This document shows, in pieces, positions 25,111 through 33,154 of a stretch of 34,306 nt of DNA. This stretch comes from Desulfomonile tiedjei (GTDB lineage Bacteria; Desulfobacterota; Desulfomonilia; Desulfomonilales; Desulfomonilaceae). The notes beneath the pieces are model-generated. The model was given only the letters and a program-made list of their open reading frames with translations. It was not told the origin of the DNA and searched no databases. Position 1 is the stretch's first letter, and each line of letters opens with the position of its first letter. Where the stretch lies: contig DYLG01000009.1 in assembly GCA_020722215.1 (NCBI GenBank), positions 1 through 34,306 on the forward strand, read 5' to 3'. Both the position numbers and the translations under genes were made by a program.

Positions 25111-25362
25111 CTAGTCGGGGGCGACCGCGACCAGTATCTTGCAGGCCATGCCGCGACCGATAGCCAGCCGCGTTCCTCCCACAGCTACCAGCGCCGGCCC
25201 GCCCCTTCCGTTCGGAGACCGGATGATTTCCACTCGGCTTCCTACATTCAGTCCCATATCGACCAGACGGGCTTGGAAACTCCCACCTCCTGCCAAGGCT
25301 ACGACCAACGCCTTTTCTCCGGGTTTGAGCCGGTTAAGAGGCGTCACTGCGTTGTCATGCAT
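25111..25362 (-). CDS. feoA: Second FeoA domain protein
   Basis: An 83-residue FeoA-like protein ('LNRLKPGEKALVVALAGGG', 'ARLVDMGLNVGSRVEIIRS', ending 'GGTRLAIGRGMACKILVAV'). It differs clearly from the FeoA next to feoB, so the two are old paralogues rather than a recent duplication. The ATG at 25362 has AGGAGG with a 5-nt spacer; longer in-frame extensions run through the upstream Cys-rich gene and are not used. Its start overlaps the end of the Cys-rich membrane protein gene by 8 nt. Confidence 0.92.
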   Translation of the reverse strand: MHDNAVTPLNRLKPGEKALVVALAGGGSFQARLVDMGLNVGSRVEIIRSPNGRGGPALVAVGGTRLAIGRGMACKILVAVAPD

Positions 25363-25612
25363 CTTTTCCTCCTGTAGCGACCTTGTTTTCCCGGGAGTCA
25401 CCCCCCCGATCACCGGATCCGATTGACTCGCCGCCTGTTCCGCCGGTCGATTCGGGCATGCACATCGAGGCTCCACAGCCGCATCTATCACAGCCGCACG
25501 GACAGTTCGAAACCGACGGGCCCTCGTTCCCTCCAAAACCGTGAAGGATTCTCCTGATCACGATGAGCAATGCCCCGATAACGAGTGCCAACACTAAAGC
25601 AAGTTCCAACAA
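25355..25612 (-). CDS. Cys-rich membrane peptide of the Feo locus
   Basis: An 85-residue protein with one N-terminal membrane helix ('LALVLALVIGALLIVIRRIL') and a cytosolic cysteine cluster 'NCPCGCDRCGCGASMC' (six Cys between 37 and 51), then a Gly/Ser-rich tail. It matches the FeoB-associated Cys-rich membrane protein type, which may bind iron or an iron-sulfur cluster near FeoB. The start is most likely TTG at 25612 (AGGAGG at 25618-25623, 5-nt spacer) or the next codon, TTG 25609 (8-nt spacer); upstream GTGs lack a site. It overlaps the second feoA by 8 nt. Confidence 0.8.
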   Translation of the reverse strand: MLELALVLALVIGALLIVIRRILHGFGGNEGPSVSNCPCGCDRCGCGASMCMPESTGGTGGESIGSGDRGGDSRENKVATGGKDA

Positions 25613-25712
25613 CTCCGCCTCCTCGAGTAATCCCACCTGACCATAAAGGCTCACATGAGCCCCTGGCCGGGGCTCATAACCGTTACTGACCGATTCTTGC
25701 GTGTAGGCCCGT

Positions 25713-26882
25713 TCATGCCACTTGCAGCTCCGCACAATGTTCCTGTAAGGCTTTTCTCAAACCGGAGAGGCTGGCCGATCTCGGAAAACAGCACCGCACT
25801 CCTCTGGCTTTGCAGATCCTCTTGACCGACTGGGCGGCATTGTGACTGTTAACCTCCACAGGACACACCACGAGGTCCGAGCCTGAGATACAGTCTTCCA
25901 GAGCTTGCTCTCCTCCTCCACAGCTTCCGTCATGACGGCGGAATTGGCCCCCTGCGGACTCGATGAGCTGCCGGTACCAGCATTCCAGACTCTCGATTCC
26001 GCCTACCAATGTGACCTTTTTCCCTTTGAGATTGCGGGCGAACGGACAAGCGCCGTCAGAGACTGATGACGGCTTGTCGGCAAGCACATCCTCGTACCGA
26101 TTCAGTTCCTCAAGGAGGCCGGCAATTTCCTCCCTGAGTTGAGCGTTCTCGTCTTCCAACTCACAATTGCAGTATTTGGTCTGGGCCAGGAGGGCCTTCA
26201 GGTCTTGTATCTTACGGTTCTTCGGGCATTGAAGGCACTTCGCGCTTGACAGGCCTGAGTCCGCAACATTGACTGGAAAACGTTGTGCGGAGGCCGCTGA
26301 TTCAATCTGATTTCTCATACCTTCGATAATCTTCTCAAGTTTCCTGTTCGCCCACTGCATGTCGAGGAGTTCTCTCTTGAGGGACAGGATCTCGCCGTCC
26401 TTGCCCATTTCCCGGCCTGCCTCATCGGCTCCGGAGTGGAGCGAGCGCCAGTGGTCCCTCAGCAGCCGGTGTTCCATCATGTGAATGCACCCAAAGAGCG
26501 CAGCCTCGATCTTCGCGTCTGCCAAACGACCACGAGTCGCGAGGCCCCACAGTATTGCCCAAAGAGGGGCTCGGACATCTTGAGGATTCTCCTGAACTCT
26601 CTCAATGGTTCGAATGGGATCCTCAAGCGGCACTTTCTTCCCATGGATCAAGAAGCGTTTTTCGATGAGCTTTTCGGTAAAGCGGGACACAGGGTTGTCT
26701 CGGCTGCACAATTGGACCATCGTAGTATGAAGCGCGAACTCTTCATCCAAGAGAGGATCGCTGACTGAGATACCGAACTTTCGAGCTATTCGTTGCAGAT
26801 CCTTCAGGAGCAATCCCATCCCGACTACCTTGCATACGGTTGAACTCTGCAGTTCCCATATTCTTTTGCACGGCTTGACCAC
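25713..26882 (-). CDS. DUF2325 protein at the head of the Feo locus
   Basis: A 389-residue cytosolic protein. The N-terminal half is helical ('ALFGCIHMMEHRLLRDHWR' is His-rich), the middle is coiled coil (about 165-205 and 235-270) around a 'CLQCPKN' pair, and the last 100 residues are a DUF2325 domain ('GKKVTLVGGIESLECWYRQLIE', 'DLVVCPVEVNSHNAAQSVKRIC', 'CCFPRSASLSGLRKAL'). DUF2325 proteins often accompany feo genes, but their role is not known to me; a dicluster or redox-sensing role is guesswork. The start is GTG 26882 with AAGGAGG six nt upstream. A good promoter lies about 80 nt upstream, so this is the first gene of the operon. Confidence 0.82.
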   Translation of the reverse strand: MVKPCKRIWELQSSTVCKVVGMGLLLKDLQRIARKFGISVSDPLLDEEFALHTTMVQLCSRDNPVSRFTEKLIEKRFLIHGKKVPLEDPIRTIERVQENPQDVRAPLWAILWGLATRGRLADAKIEAALFGCIHMMEHRLLRDHWRSLHSGADEAGREMGKDGEILSLKRELLDMQWANRKLEKIIEGMRNQIESAASAQRFPVNVADSGLSSAKCLQCPKNRKIQDLKALLAQTKYCNCELEDENAQLREEIAGLLEELNRYEDVLADKPSSVSDGACPFARNLKGKKVTLVGGIESLECWYRQLIESAGGQFRRHDGSCGGGEQALEDCISGSDLVVCPVEVNSHNAAQSVKRICKARGVRCCFPRSASLSGLRKALQEHCAELQVA

Positions 26883-26960
26883 CGGGCGCCTCCTTTTCTG
26901 AACAGTCTGATGAACCGGCGCACCATTCCATGAAATCGCCTGGGCTACGCAAGATAGGGT

Positions 26961-26989
26961 CTTCTAACATGGCTAGAATGATCTGTCAA
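26961..26989 (-). promoter_or_regulatory. Sigma-70 type promoter of the iron-uptake locus
   Basis: On the minus strand a perfect TTGACA (complement of 26984-26989) and TAGAAG (complement of 26961-26966, four of six consensus bases) are 17 nt apart. The transcript would start near 26954, about 70 nt before the GTG of the DUF2325 gene. I saw no clear Fur box over it. Confidence 0.55.
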
Positions 26990-27534
26990 GTCTTTTTTTC
27001 CACCCGCATAACTCCTTCTTGGGCAGAGAACCGGAAGGCCGGGCCGCCGCGGACAACTCCCAACGACTATATTTGTGCTGAGGTCTTTCGGATTGGATGG
27101 CTTCGTGGAATTATAGCATTTGGCAAAAGTTCTCTCCGAATGGGTTTCGCGGGAAGGGCGGGTTTGAAACTCGCCCCTACCAACGAATCGGCAATTTCTT
27201 TTGGCAGCGACTATACTTGGCGGGATCTGTGATATGAAACGGACGCCGGCCGGCAGTAGCCAACGGCCGAACCGCGCACGGGTTCTCGGGACCCCGGAAG
27301 AAGGCTATGGAACGATGGCCTGGGTGATGTTCAACTGAACGGGAGTTCCGGAGAAAGCACTTGTGGATTTCCGGGGACTTTATGAAAACCGTTTGAAAGA
27401 AATCGTCGCATTGGTCCGACCGGGCTTGAAACGTCCGTCGACGAGTCGGGAGCAGAAAAAACCGGCAAAAATAACCCTCCACAGTTCATTGTGTGTTTAC
27501 GCCGGTCAGAGAGCCGGTCAGCGGCCCGTGAGCG
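26990..27534. other. Gene-free stretch upstream of the iron locus
   Basis: No coding region is convincing. It contains one palindromic repeat at 27154-27180. The remaining sequence shows nothing I can name. Confidence 0.55.
27154..27180. repeat. Palindromic repeat (GTAGGGGCG family)
   Basis: 'aagggcgggttt' pairs with 'gaaactcgcccct', and the right end CCCCTAC matches the family arm seen at 3189, 13146 and 19345. Confidence 0.65.
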
Positions 27535-27930
27535 TTACTCGTCGAGCCACGCCTCGGCCTCTGTCAAACTCTTGAACGATCGCCTTATTTCGGCGTATGT
27601 GCCGCCTTTCGCCTTTTGGGCCAAAGAATCGATCATGAACTTGGCAAAACTCTCTTCGCTCCAGACAGATGCCACTTTCCGCACACCCGCCTCAAGCACC
27701 ATATTGTGAAGCGTCCGAACCAGGTCAGGTAGCCCGAAAAGTTTTAGGCCGGTAAAGTCTGCCAGAAGGGTGAAGCCTGGTTTGAGGGAATTAAGAGCCT
27801 TTTTCATATCATCGAGCAAGCTGGAGACGCCGGAATCGTTCAGTGCATCACCGAAACTGTATAGGTAGGCGCGGTTCTTCGGGACATCGACTGCAACCCT
27901 ATAATTGGGCCCTGAACCTATTTCCCGCAT
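27535..27930 (-). CDS. STAS/SEC14-like (SpoIIAA-like) protein, putative
   Basis: A 131-residue cytosolic protein with alternating strands and helices. 'RVAVDVPKNRAYLYSFGD', 'FTLLADFTGLKLFG', 'AGVRKVASVWSEESFAKFM' and a closing 'SLTEAEAWLDE' follow the pattern of the SpoIIAA-like STAS/SEC14 family, whose members are small proteins of mostly unknown role. GGAGGATATC before the ATG at 27930 is a good start. It stands alone between two gene-free stretches; neighbours give no clue. Confidence 0.65.
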   Translation of the reverse strand: MREIGSGPNYRVAVDVPKNRAYLYSFGDALNDSGVSSLLDDMKKALNSLKPGFTLLADFTGLKLFGLPDLVRTLHNMVLEAGVRKVASVWSEESFAKFMIDSLAQKAKGGTYAEIRRSFKSLTEAEAWLDE

Positions 27931-28141
27931 GATATCCTCCTGTTGGATCGCTATTGAAGCACCTCATCCGATTCTTCCTCAAACGCGCTCTTCACTTGAA
28001 AGGGCGATTTGGAGTCTTGTCCCCTGCTCCTGATTCGCAATATCCTAGCGAAAGAGCGGAGATGATCGGATTTGCCATTGAATCTTATCACTTGACCATG
28101 GCACCGTCAAGTCCGCCGGAACGGCAGCCTTACCTCCTCAG

Positions 28142-29881
28142 TTACCGGCTGCCCGGAGGCGCCTGCTCTGCTTGGGATGACGAGTGGAGAGGAGCGTCCT
28201 TAGGCAGGCCCGGCTTCGCTGCCCGGGCAGGCGCGCTGCACCGCATTCCGATTGTCCCGCCGCGGAGCAAAGCCTTGCCGGGAGGCACTGCGCTTTGTTG
28301 TCTGCGATTCAGCCTGAAGACGACTGTGTCCGGCTCTCGAAGCCAAGTGACTTCATAGCCAAGGCGTTTCACTTCCTCGATAAATTGCTGCCGCACTTTG
28401 TGAAGCCAATAGACTATGGCAGGCTTGCCTTGTCGCAGAACATATCGCGAAACGTTTCCGCTACGCCCTTTCAGCACCCCGACGAGCCCGCCATTGTGCT
28501 TCAAACCGAACCCCGTTCTCGGCCCCTCCAGCCGCGCCAGCTCCGGCTCAACTAAGCCGTATGTATCGAGAAAGACGAACCGCTTGCTCGGATGCAGCGT
28601 TCTTAGCATATATGGGAAGAAGCCCGCCTGGCCGGACAGAACTACCGGCGCCCCCTCCGCATCGGACAGGTCGCGAAGGAATTGGTCCCGGATATAAGGC
28701 ATAAGCCTCATCAGGTCTCTTCTTTGGGCTCCGTTGAGCATCATCAGTTCCTCGACACTGCCGATGTTCCACAATGCAGGATTTCGTATGCCGAAACGAC
28801 CATCCAGCATTCCATAGCATACAACAGGCAACATGAGCGCGCAGAGTATGCAACCTACCCGAAACAGGGACGATCGGGCGCAAGTTACTATTGTTGTTGC
28901 TCGGGCAAGCGTAAATGCGAGCAAAGGCATGATGGGAGCAAAAAACCTGCCATGGGCCATCCAGTCTCCTCCGGCAAAGACGACAAAGCAAACCCAAGAA
29001 ACAATCACTGACAACAAAACTGCATACACCGGATCGAATATTCGCGCGATCGCCACACGCTTCACGAAATCGTACAAGAACAGCAAAAGGAAGAAGGCGT
29101 TTGCCGTGAGGAACCACTGATTCCTGACGAATGTACTCAGGTAGTCCCAACCGCTGCAAACGGTTGAGACCGACAACTGGGCCTTGGCGAGCACCGGAGT
29201 GGGCCAGAAATTCCCGAAGGCGGCCATTCGGGCAAGTCCAAGGGTCACAAAGGCGCACGAGAGCAGCAGGAAATGAACTGTCATTTGTACGGTCGGCCTT
29301 TTTCCAAGAAACAGCAAAATGGCACAAAGCAATACACCTGAAGTACAAATCACAATAAATCCTTCCGGCCGCGCGAGCATGACCAGGCAGCCTATCAATG
29401 TCGGGGCGAACCACACCTTCTTCGTTTCCAGTGCCTTCACAACCGCCAGGCAATAGAGCAGGAAGGTCAACGCGGCAAGTGATGTTTCAAGGCCGCCGAA
29501 GCACCAATACATGAAAGACAGGTTCGCGAGCAACAGAAGGCAATAGTACGCGGCCATTTCAAGGCTTTTGGAGGCGGACGCGCCCACTATAAAGCAAACA
29601 ACACCGACCGCGACGCCGAAAAACTTGCCTATCACATACATGTCTATGGAAAGCACCTTGTAACATATTGCCAGACAGACCACGTGAAGCAAGCTCGACG
29701 ACGTTTCGCAAGGCACGTAGTTATAGTTGACGAGGCCTTTGCCTTGTGCAAGCTGGAGGGCCGACCAGTAGGTCATAAAGGGGTCGTCGACGCCTGCGCC
29801 GATACAATAATAGAGTCCTATGCATACAAAAGTCACCGCCGCTGTTGCTGCGACAGCAATCCTTCCCCAAATGGGCCGCAT
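28142..29881 (-). CDS. GT-C type membrane glycosyltransferase
   Basis: A 579-residue polytopic membrane protein with about ten or more hydrophobic helices. Near the N-terminus, after the first helix, is the acidic motif 'GVDDPFMTYWSALQLAQGKGLV' region (D32-D33), followed by 'PCETSSSLLHV'. Later comes 'AGGDWMAHGRFFAPIMPLL'. Both are hallmarks of GT-C enzymes of the arabinofuranosyl/mannosyltransferase-like group, which use polyprenyl-phosphate sugars at the outer face of the membrane. ATG 29881 has GGAGGAGG upstream; the 35-residue in-frame extension lacks a site. The last 45 or so residues ('RRQQSAVPPGKALLRGG' onward) are Ala/Pro/Gly-rich, encoded by palindromic GC-rich DNA, and look added on. 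No glycan gene cluster surrounds it. Confidence 0.82.
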   Translation of the reverse strand: MRPIWGRIAVAATAAVTFVCIGLYYCIGAGVDDPFMTYWSALQLAQGKGLVNYNYVPCETSSSLLHVVCLAICYKVLSIDMYVIGKFFGVAVGVVCFIVGASASKSLEMAAYYCLLLLANLSFMYWCFGGLETSLAALTFLLYCLAVVKALETKKVWFAPTLIGCLVMLARPEGFIVICTSGVLLCAILLFLGKRPTVQMTVHFLLLSCAFVTLGLARMAAFGNFWPTPVLAKAQLSVSTVCSGWDYLSTFVRNQWFLTANAFFLLLFLYDFVKRVAIARIFDPVYAVLLSVIVSWVCFVVFAGGDWMAHGRFFAPIMPLLAFTLARATTIVTCARSSLFRVGCILCALMLPVVCYGMLDGRFGIRNPALWNIGSVEELMMLNGAQRRDLMRLMPYIRDQFLRDLSDAEGAPVVLSGQAGFFPYMLRTLHPSKRFVFLDTYGLVEPELARLEGPRTGFGLKHNGGLVGVLKGRSGNVSRYVLRQGKPAIVYWLHKVRQQFIEEVKRLGYEVTWLREPDTVVFRLNRRQQSAVPPGKALLRGGTIGMRCSAPARAAKPGLPKDAPLHSSSQAEQAPPGSR

Positions 29882-30424
29882 GATTCCTCCTCCCCGTTTG
29901 GCCCCCCGGGCGACGAAACATCGTGCACAAACGCCTTTTCGGTTCCCGAAACAGGCCTTTGTTGCTACGATTAGCCCAACTTGCACGTGCTATTGGCGTG
30001 CCACACTCATTTGGGCAGCGATTACAGTAACATGGTGCGTAATGGAACAGCCATTTTGGCACTACAATAACAACCAAACTATTTTCTTGACACACTGAGC
30101 ACAATATGAAATCAGGTTTGGCATGTCAAGGCGAAACAAGCGCAAAATAGCAGACCTGGCGGTCCATACGTATCTCGAAGCATTTCCCCACGGTTTCGCA
30201 GCGTAGTGCCAAAACTCCCTCGTAAGGTTCTGATAATACTGAGCGCGCGGTCATTTCTGCGAAAGTTGGCTTAGGCAGTGTTCGTTCCATACGGTGAGGT
30301 GGGTTGGTATTTTCCCGAAGAGAGGACTTCAGGCTGAGTTCCGACCAAGAGGAGTGATGCCTTTCGTTCGGCGCAAGTCTCAAGAGAAGATCAGCGACTT
30401 GGTTCGCGACATGAGGTGCATTCC
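29882..30424. other. Gene-free region between divergent genes
   Basis: This interval separates the leftward glycosyltransferase from the rightward WYL regulator gene and must hold both promoters. Possible open frames on either strand lack ribosome sites or recognisable sequence. A TTGACA occurs on the plus strand near 30089 but without a matching -10 at normal spacing. Confidence 0.5.
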
Positions 30425-31455
30425 ATGCCAAGAAAGATTGATCCGGACAAGAAATACGGTGAGAAGCTCATTCAACTCTTTGGGCGCCTGTTGTTTTCCA
30501 GGCGTCCTCATTTTCTGACGGAGCTTGCGGAGGTGCTCTGTTGTTCCAAGCAGACCGTCTTGAGGCTCCTGAAGGACATTGAAAACTCATATCAGGTGGA
30601 GATTAAACGGACCCCACGCGGCAGGCAAGCCACATACGTAATCAAGACGCGCAAACCGCACGCAGCAGCGTACGTGTCAAAATCCGAGATGGATGTGCTC
30701 CGGATGTGCCACGCCTTCACGGAGAGGCTCCTGGGGAAGGGACTTTTCCAGGAAGCAAGGCGGCCCTTGATAAGAGCCAGGTTCTTCTGAAGGAAGACCC
30801 GCGGCCTGTGATGGATCACTTCGCGTCCTTCTATCCCGGCGCCATCGACTACACTGCGCACCAGGACACGATCCGAACACTTATTGAGGCCATGAACAAC
30901 AAGCGGGTATGCAAGGTCACTTACAAGTCCGCTGCCGGCCAGCGGGCCAAGACGTTCCACATCAAGCCTTTGAAAATCTTCTCGTACAGGGGCACCCTGT
31001 ATCTTCATGCTCAGCGGGCTAAAGATCCGTGGCAGAAGAAGTGGGTGGAGCCGGAATTCAACCCCCTTCTCGCAATACACCGCTTTAAGAAGGTCGAGCC
31101 CGCGGATCGAACCGTCTCGTTCGAGGTCCCGAAGAGCTATGACTTCGAGAAAGCTTTCAACCGCACCTTCGGCATCATGAAAGACGAGAGCTTCCGGATC
31201 GAGGCCGAGTTCACCGGCTGGGCCGCGGCGTACGTGTCCGAGAGGGTTTGTAGCCTGGACCAGGAGGTCGAAAAACACGAGGACAAGGTGAGAATCAGGT
31301 TCACATCTTCGTCACAAAACGAGGTGCTGTCCTGGCTCTTGTCGTTCGGTGAAAAGGCCAGGCTGCTCGGGCCCGAATCACTGGTTGATGCTTTGAAGAA
31401 AAGGATTCGCGCGATTCAGAAGAATTATGCAGGCGGTGGTGGAAGGCGGGGCTGA
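30425..31455 (+). pseudogene. WYL-domain transcriptional regulator, frameshifted
   Basis: Two overlapping frames together encode one WYL regulator of about 343 residues. The first (30425 to about 30757) has a helix-turn-helix ('HFLTELAEVLCCSKQTVLRLLKDIE'-like region, residues 25-50) and the start of the linker. The second (about 30757 to 31455) carries the linker, a WYL domain ('CKVTYKSAAGQRAKTFHIKPLKIF', 'YRGTLYLHAQR') and the C-terminal WCX-like part. The switch falls at 'gaagcaaggcg' (30752-30762); one extra A there (GCA AAG GCG) restores the frame. ATG 30425 has GAGGT 7 nt upstream. WYL proteins sense nucleic acid or nucleotides and often control defence genes; a restriction-modification pair is convergent next door. 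Confidence 0.85.
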
Positions 31456-31530
31456 CATATTGTGAATGCTCTTCGCCGGGGGTCAGGGTGGAGTGTTCCA
31501 CCTCAAGAAAATGCAGTTTTCGTCTTGACG

Positions 31531-31544
31531 GAGGTGGCCACCTC
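31531..31544. repeat. 14-bp palindrome GAGGTGGCCACCTC
   Basis: A perfect palindrome between the ends of the convergent WYL and methyltransferase genes. A related half-site ('ttccacctc') lies at about 31496-31504. It could be an operator or a transcript-end structure. Confidence 0.45.
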
Positions 31545-31617
31545 AAATCGCCACCCGTTTCCGTCAGCGCAATTTCAAAGCCTGAGCCGCATTTTTCTGG
31601 AGGCCGGTCCATCGGTC

Positions 31618-33150
31618 TTAAAGACCAAGACTGAGAGAAAGTTGACCATATTCGGAAGAGTTCCGGTCCGGCTTTCTAGGGTATGCTTCCAGGCTTGCTT
31701 CAGGATTGAGTTCTTTTGCCACAGCGTCAAGGTCCAGCCGACGCAACAGAGCTGCCGTAACCGGGCGTTTGGAATCCCAGAAAACAAGAGAAGAAAAGAA
31801 TTCCTTGGCCACGTTGGAGTTCAGGAGTCTGGCCAGCAGTTCGGCTTCGTCCTTTGTTTGACATGCAAGGAAGTAACATGTGTCATCAAGAACTATCGGC
31901 TTCCCTTCGTGAGGCCCAACCACTTTGAAATCCAGTTTCTTGTACAATCCGGATATCGCCACTTTCCATGGCGCAAACGAGTAGTCGCCGACTCCGAAGA
32001 CGGAAAACCGAGGCCGGTTGCGATAAATCGAACTTGAGCGGCGGTCCAGAAGGTCCGCGTGATCGAGGAGGTATTGCCACGTCCTGGGCGCGTTGTGCAT
32101 GATCCGATGCGTATCCTCTCCGACTGTACATTGCGTGACAAGCATCCAGCGCTTCACTCTGGCTTCCGAGGCGTTGGCAACATCTGCGCTCTTCAGCATT
32201 GGATAAAGGTAGGAGCCTTCCAGATCGACCCTCTCTCCCAGCCCGTTTCTATAAATCCCCTGCTCCTCTTTCAATTCCATGACCTTGGAGCAATCATGCT
32301 TGATTCCGGACCGCCACTTGCGGCGTTCCTCGCCCGCCAGGTGTTTCCAGTGCTCGTAGGTACGCACATCGGCTACAAGATGATTTTCCCGGAATCCAAA
32401 TGCGCCGCGTGGAGGCTCTTCTCTAAGGCTGTTGTGGACCTGGCAGTCAAGGTTCTTTTCAGAAGGGGAACTCTCTACCACCAACAAGCAGGCCTCCACT
32501 GCGGTGCCGAAATGCTTGACGGCATCAATCAAATAGATGTCCGACCGCCTCAACCTGAGGCCGAACCTCCAGGCATGAAGGAGAACCTTTCTTGCAACCG
32601 CGGTCTTGCAAAGCATTGCCACGGTTCCTCGCCGTCCGATGAGCCATTCGAGACATTTGATCAGCATCCATTCGGATATGTCGAAATTTCCTTCACCGGT
32701 GATAGCGTCAATCCCTCGATGATACTGGAAATTGGACTTGTTTGGAAGGTTGGAGCTTCCGAGAGTTCCCAGTTTCGCATTTGTTACCCATGGAGGGTTG
32801 CCGACTATCAGAATGGGCTCAGATAGCGACTCCAAGATGTCTTTCCAGTGTACCTTGAAGAAGTCTTCGCGCCTGATCTCGACTCGACCTGGACCGGCTA
32901 TCCCTTGCAGGGCCGTCATCGCCGCCTGGACATAGCCTTCATTGATCTCTACTCCGACGGCCCTGCTCACTGTATCAAATCTTTGAAGGGCTGCAACCAG
33001 AAAGCTTCCCAAACCGCATGTTGGTTCGAGGACCGAAGCCGGCTTCAAACCCCGCCGGCTGAGCAGGTTGCAGACTTCCCTAGCCATGTCAATTGGGGTC
33101 TGAAAATCACCAAATTCAGCCTTCTGCCTTGTTTTCAGTGCTCTTGCCAT
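31618..33150 (-). CDS. DNA N6-adenine methyltransferase (type II, Eco57I/TaqI-like)
   Basis: A 510-residue SAM-dependent DNA methyltransferase of the gamma order. It has the 'GDFQTPIDMAREV' entry, motif I 'VLEPTCGLGSF' (40-50), an acidic 'VGVEIN' motif II, the catalytic motif IV 'NPPW' (118-121) and, in the last 300 residues, a target-recognition region ending in 'LARLLNSNVAKEFFSSLVF'. It methylates adenine within a recognition sequence and so protects host DNA from the partner endonuclease. It starts 4 nt after the endonuclease stop codon, with AGGG inside the end of that gene as ribosome site, so the two are coupled. It appears intact, unlike its partner. Confidence 0.9.
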   Translation of the reverse strand: MARALKTRQKAEFGDFQTPIDMAREVCNLLSRRGLKPASVLEPTCGLGSFLVAALQRFDTVSRAVGVEINEGYVQAAMTALQGIAGPGRVEIRREDFFKVHWKDILESLSEPILIVGNPPWVTNAKLGTLGSSNLPNKSNFQYHRGIDAITGEGNFDISEWMLIKCLEWLIGRRGTVAMLCKTAVARKVLLHAWRFGLRLRRSDIYLIDAVKHFGTAVEACLLVVESSPSEKNLDCQVHNSLREEPPRGAFGFRENHLVADVRTYEHWKHLAGEERRKWRSGIKHDCSKVMELKEEQGIYRNGLGERVDLEGSYLYPMLKSADVANASEARVKRWMLVTQCTVGEDTHRIMHNAPRTWQYLLDHADLLDRRSSSIYRNRPRFSVFGVGDYSFAPWKVAISGLYKKLDFKVVGPHEGKPIVLDDTCYFLACQTKDEAELLARLLNSNVAKEFFSSLVFWDSKRPVTAALLRRLDLDAVAKELNPEASLEAYPRKPDRNSSEYGQLSLSLGL

Positions 33151-33154
33151 GTTG

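Noticed and set aside
30089-30110. TTGACA followed by an AT-rich stretch as a promoter for the WYL gene
   Set aside because: The only -10-like hexamer is about 12 nt away, too close for a sigma-70 promoter.
30126-30431. Minus-strand frame of 101 codons upstream of the WYL gene
   Set aside because: No ribosome site and no recognisable sequence; it overlaps the likely promoter region and the start of the WYL gene.
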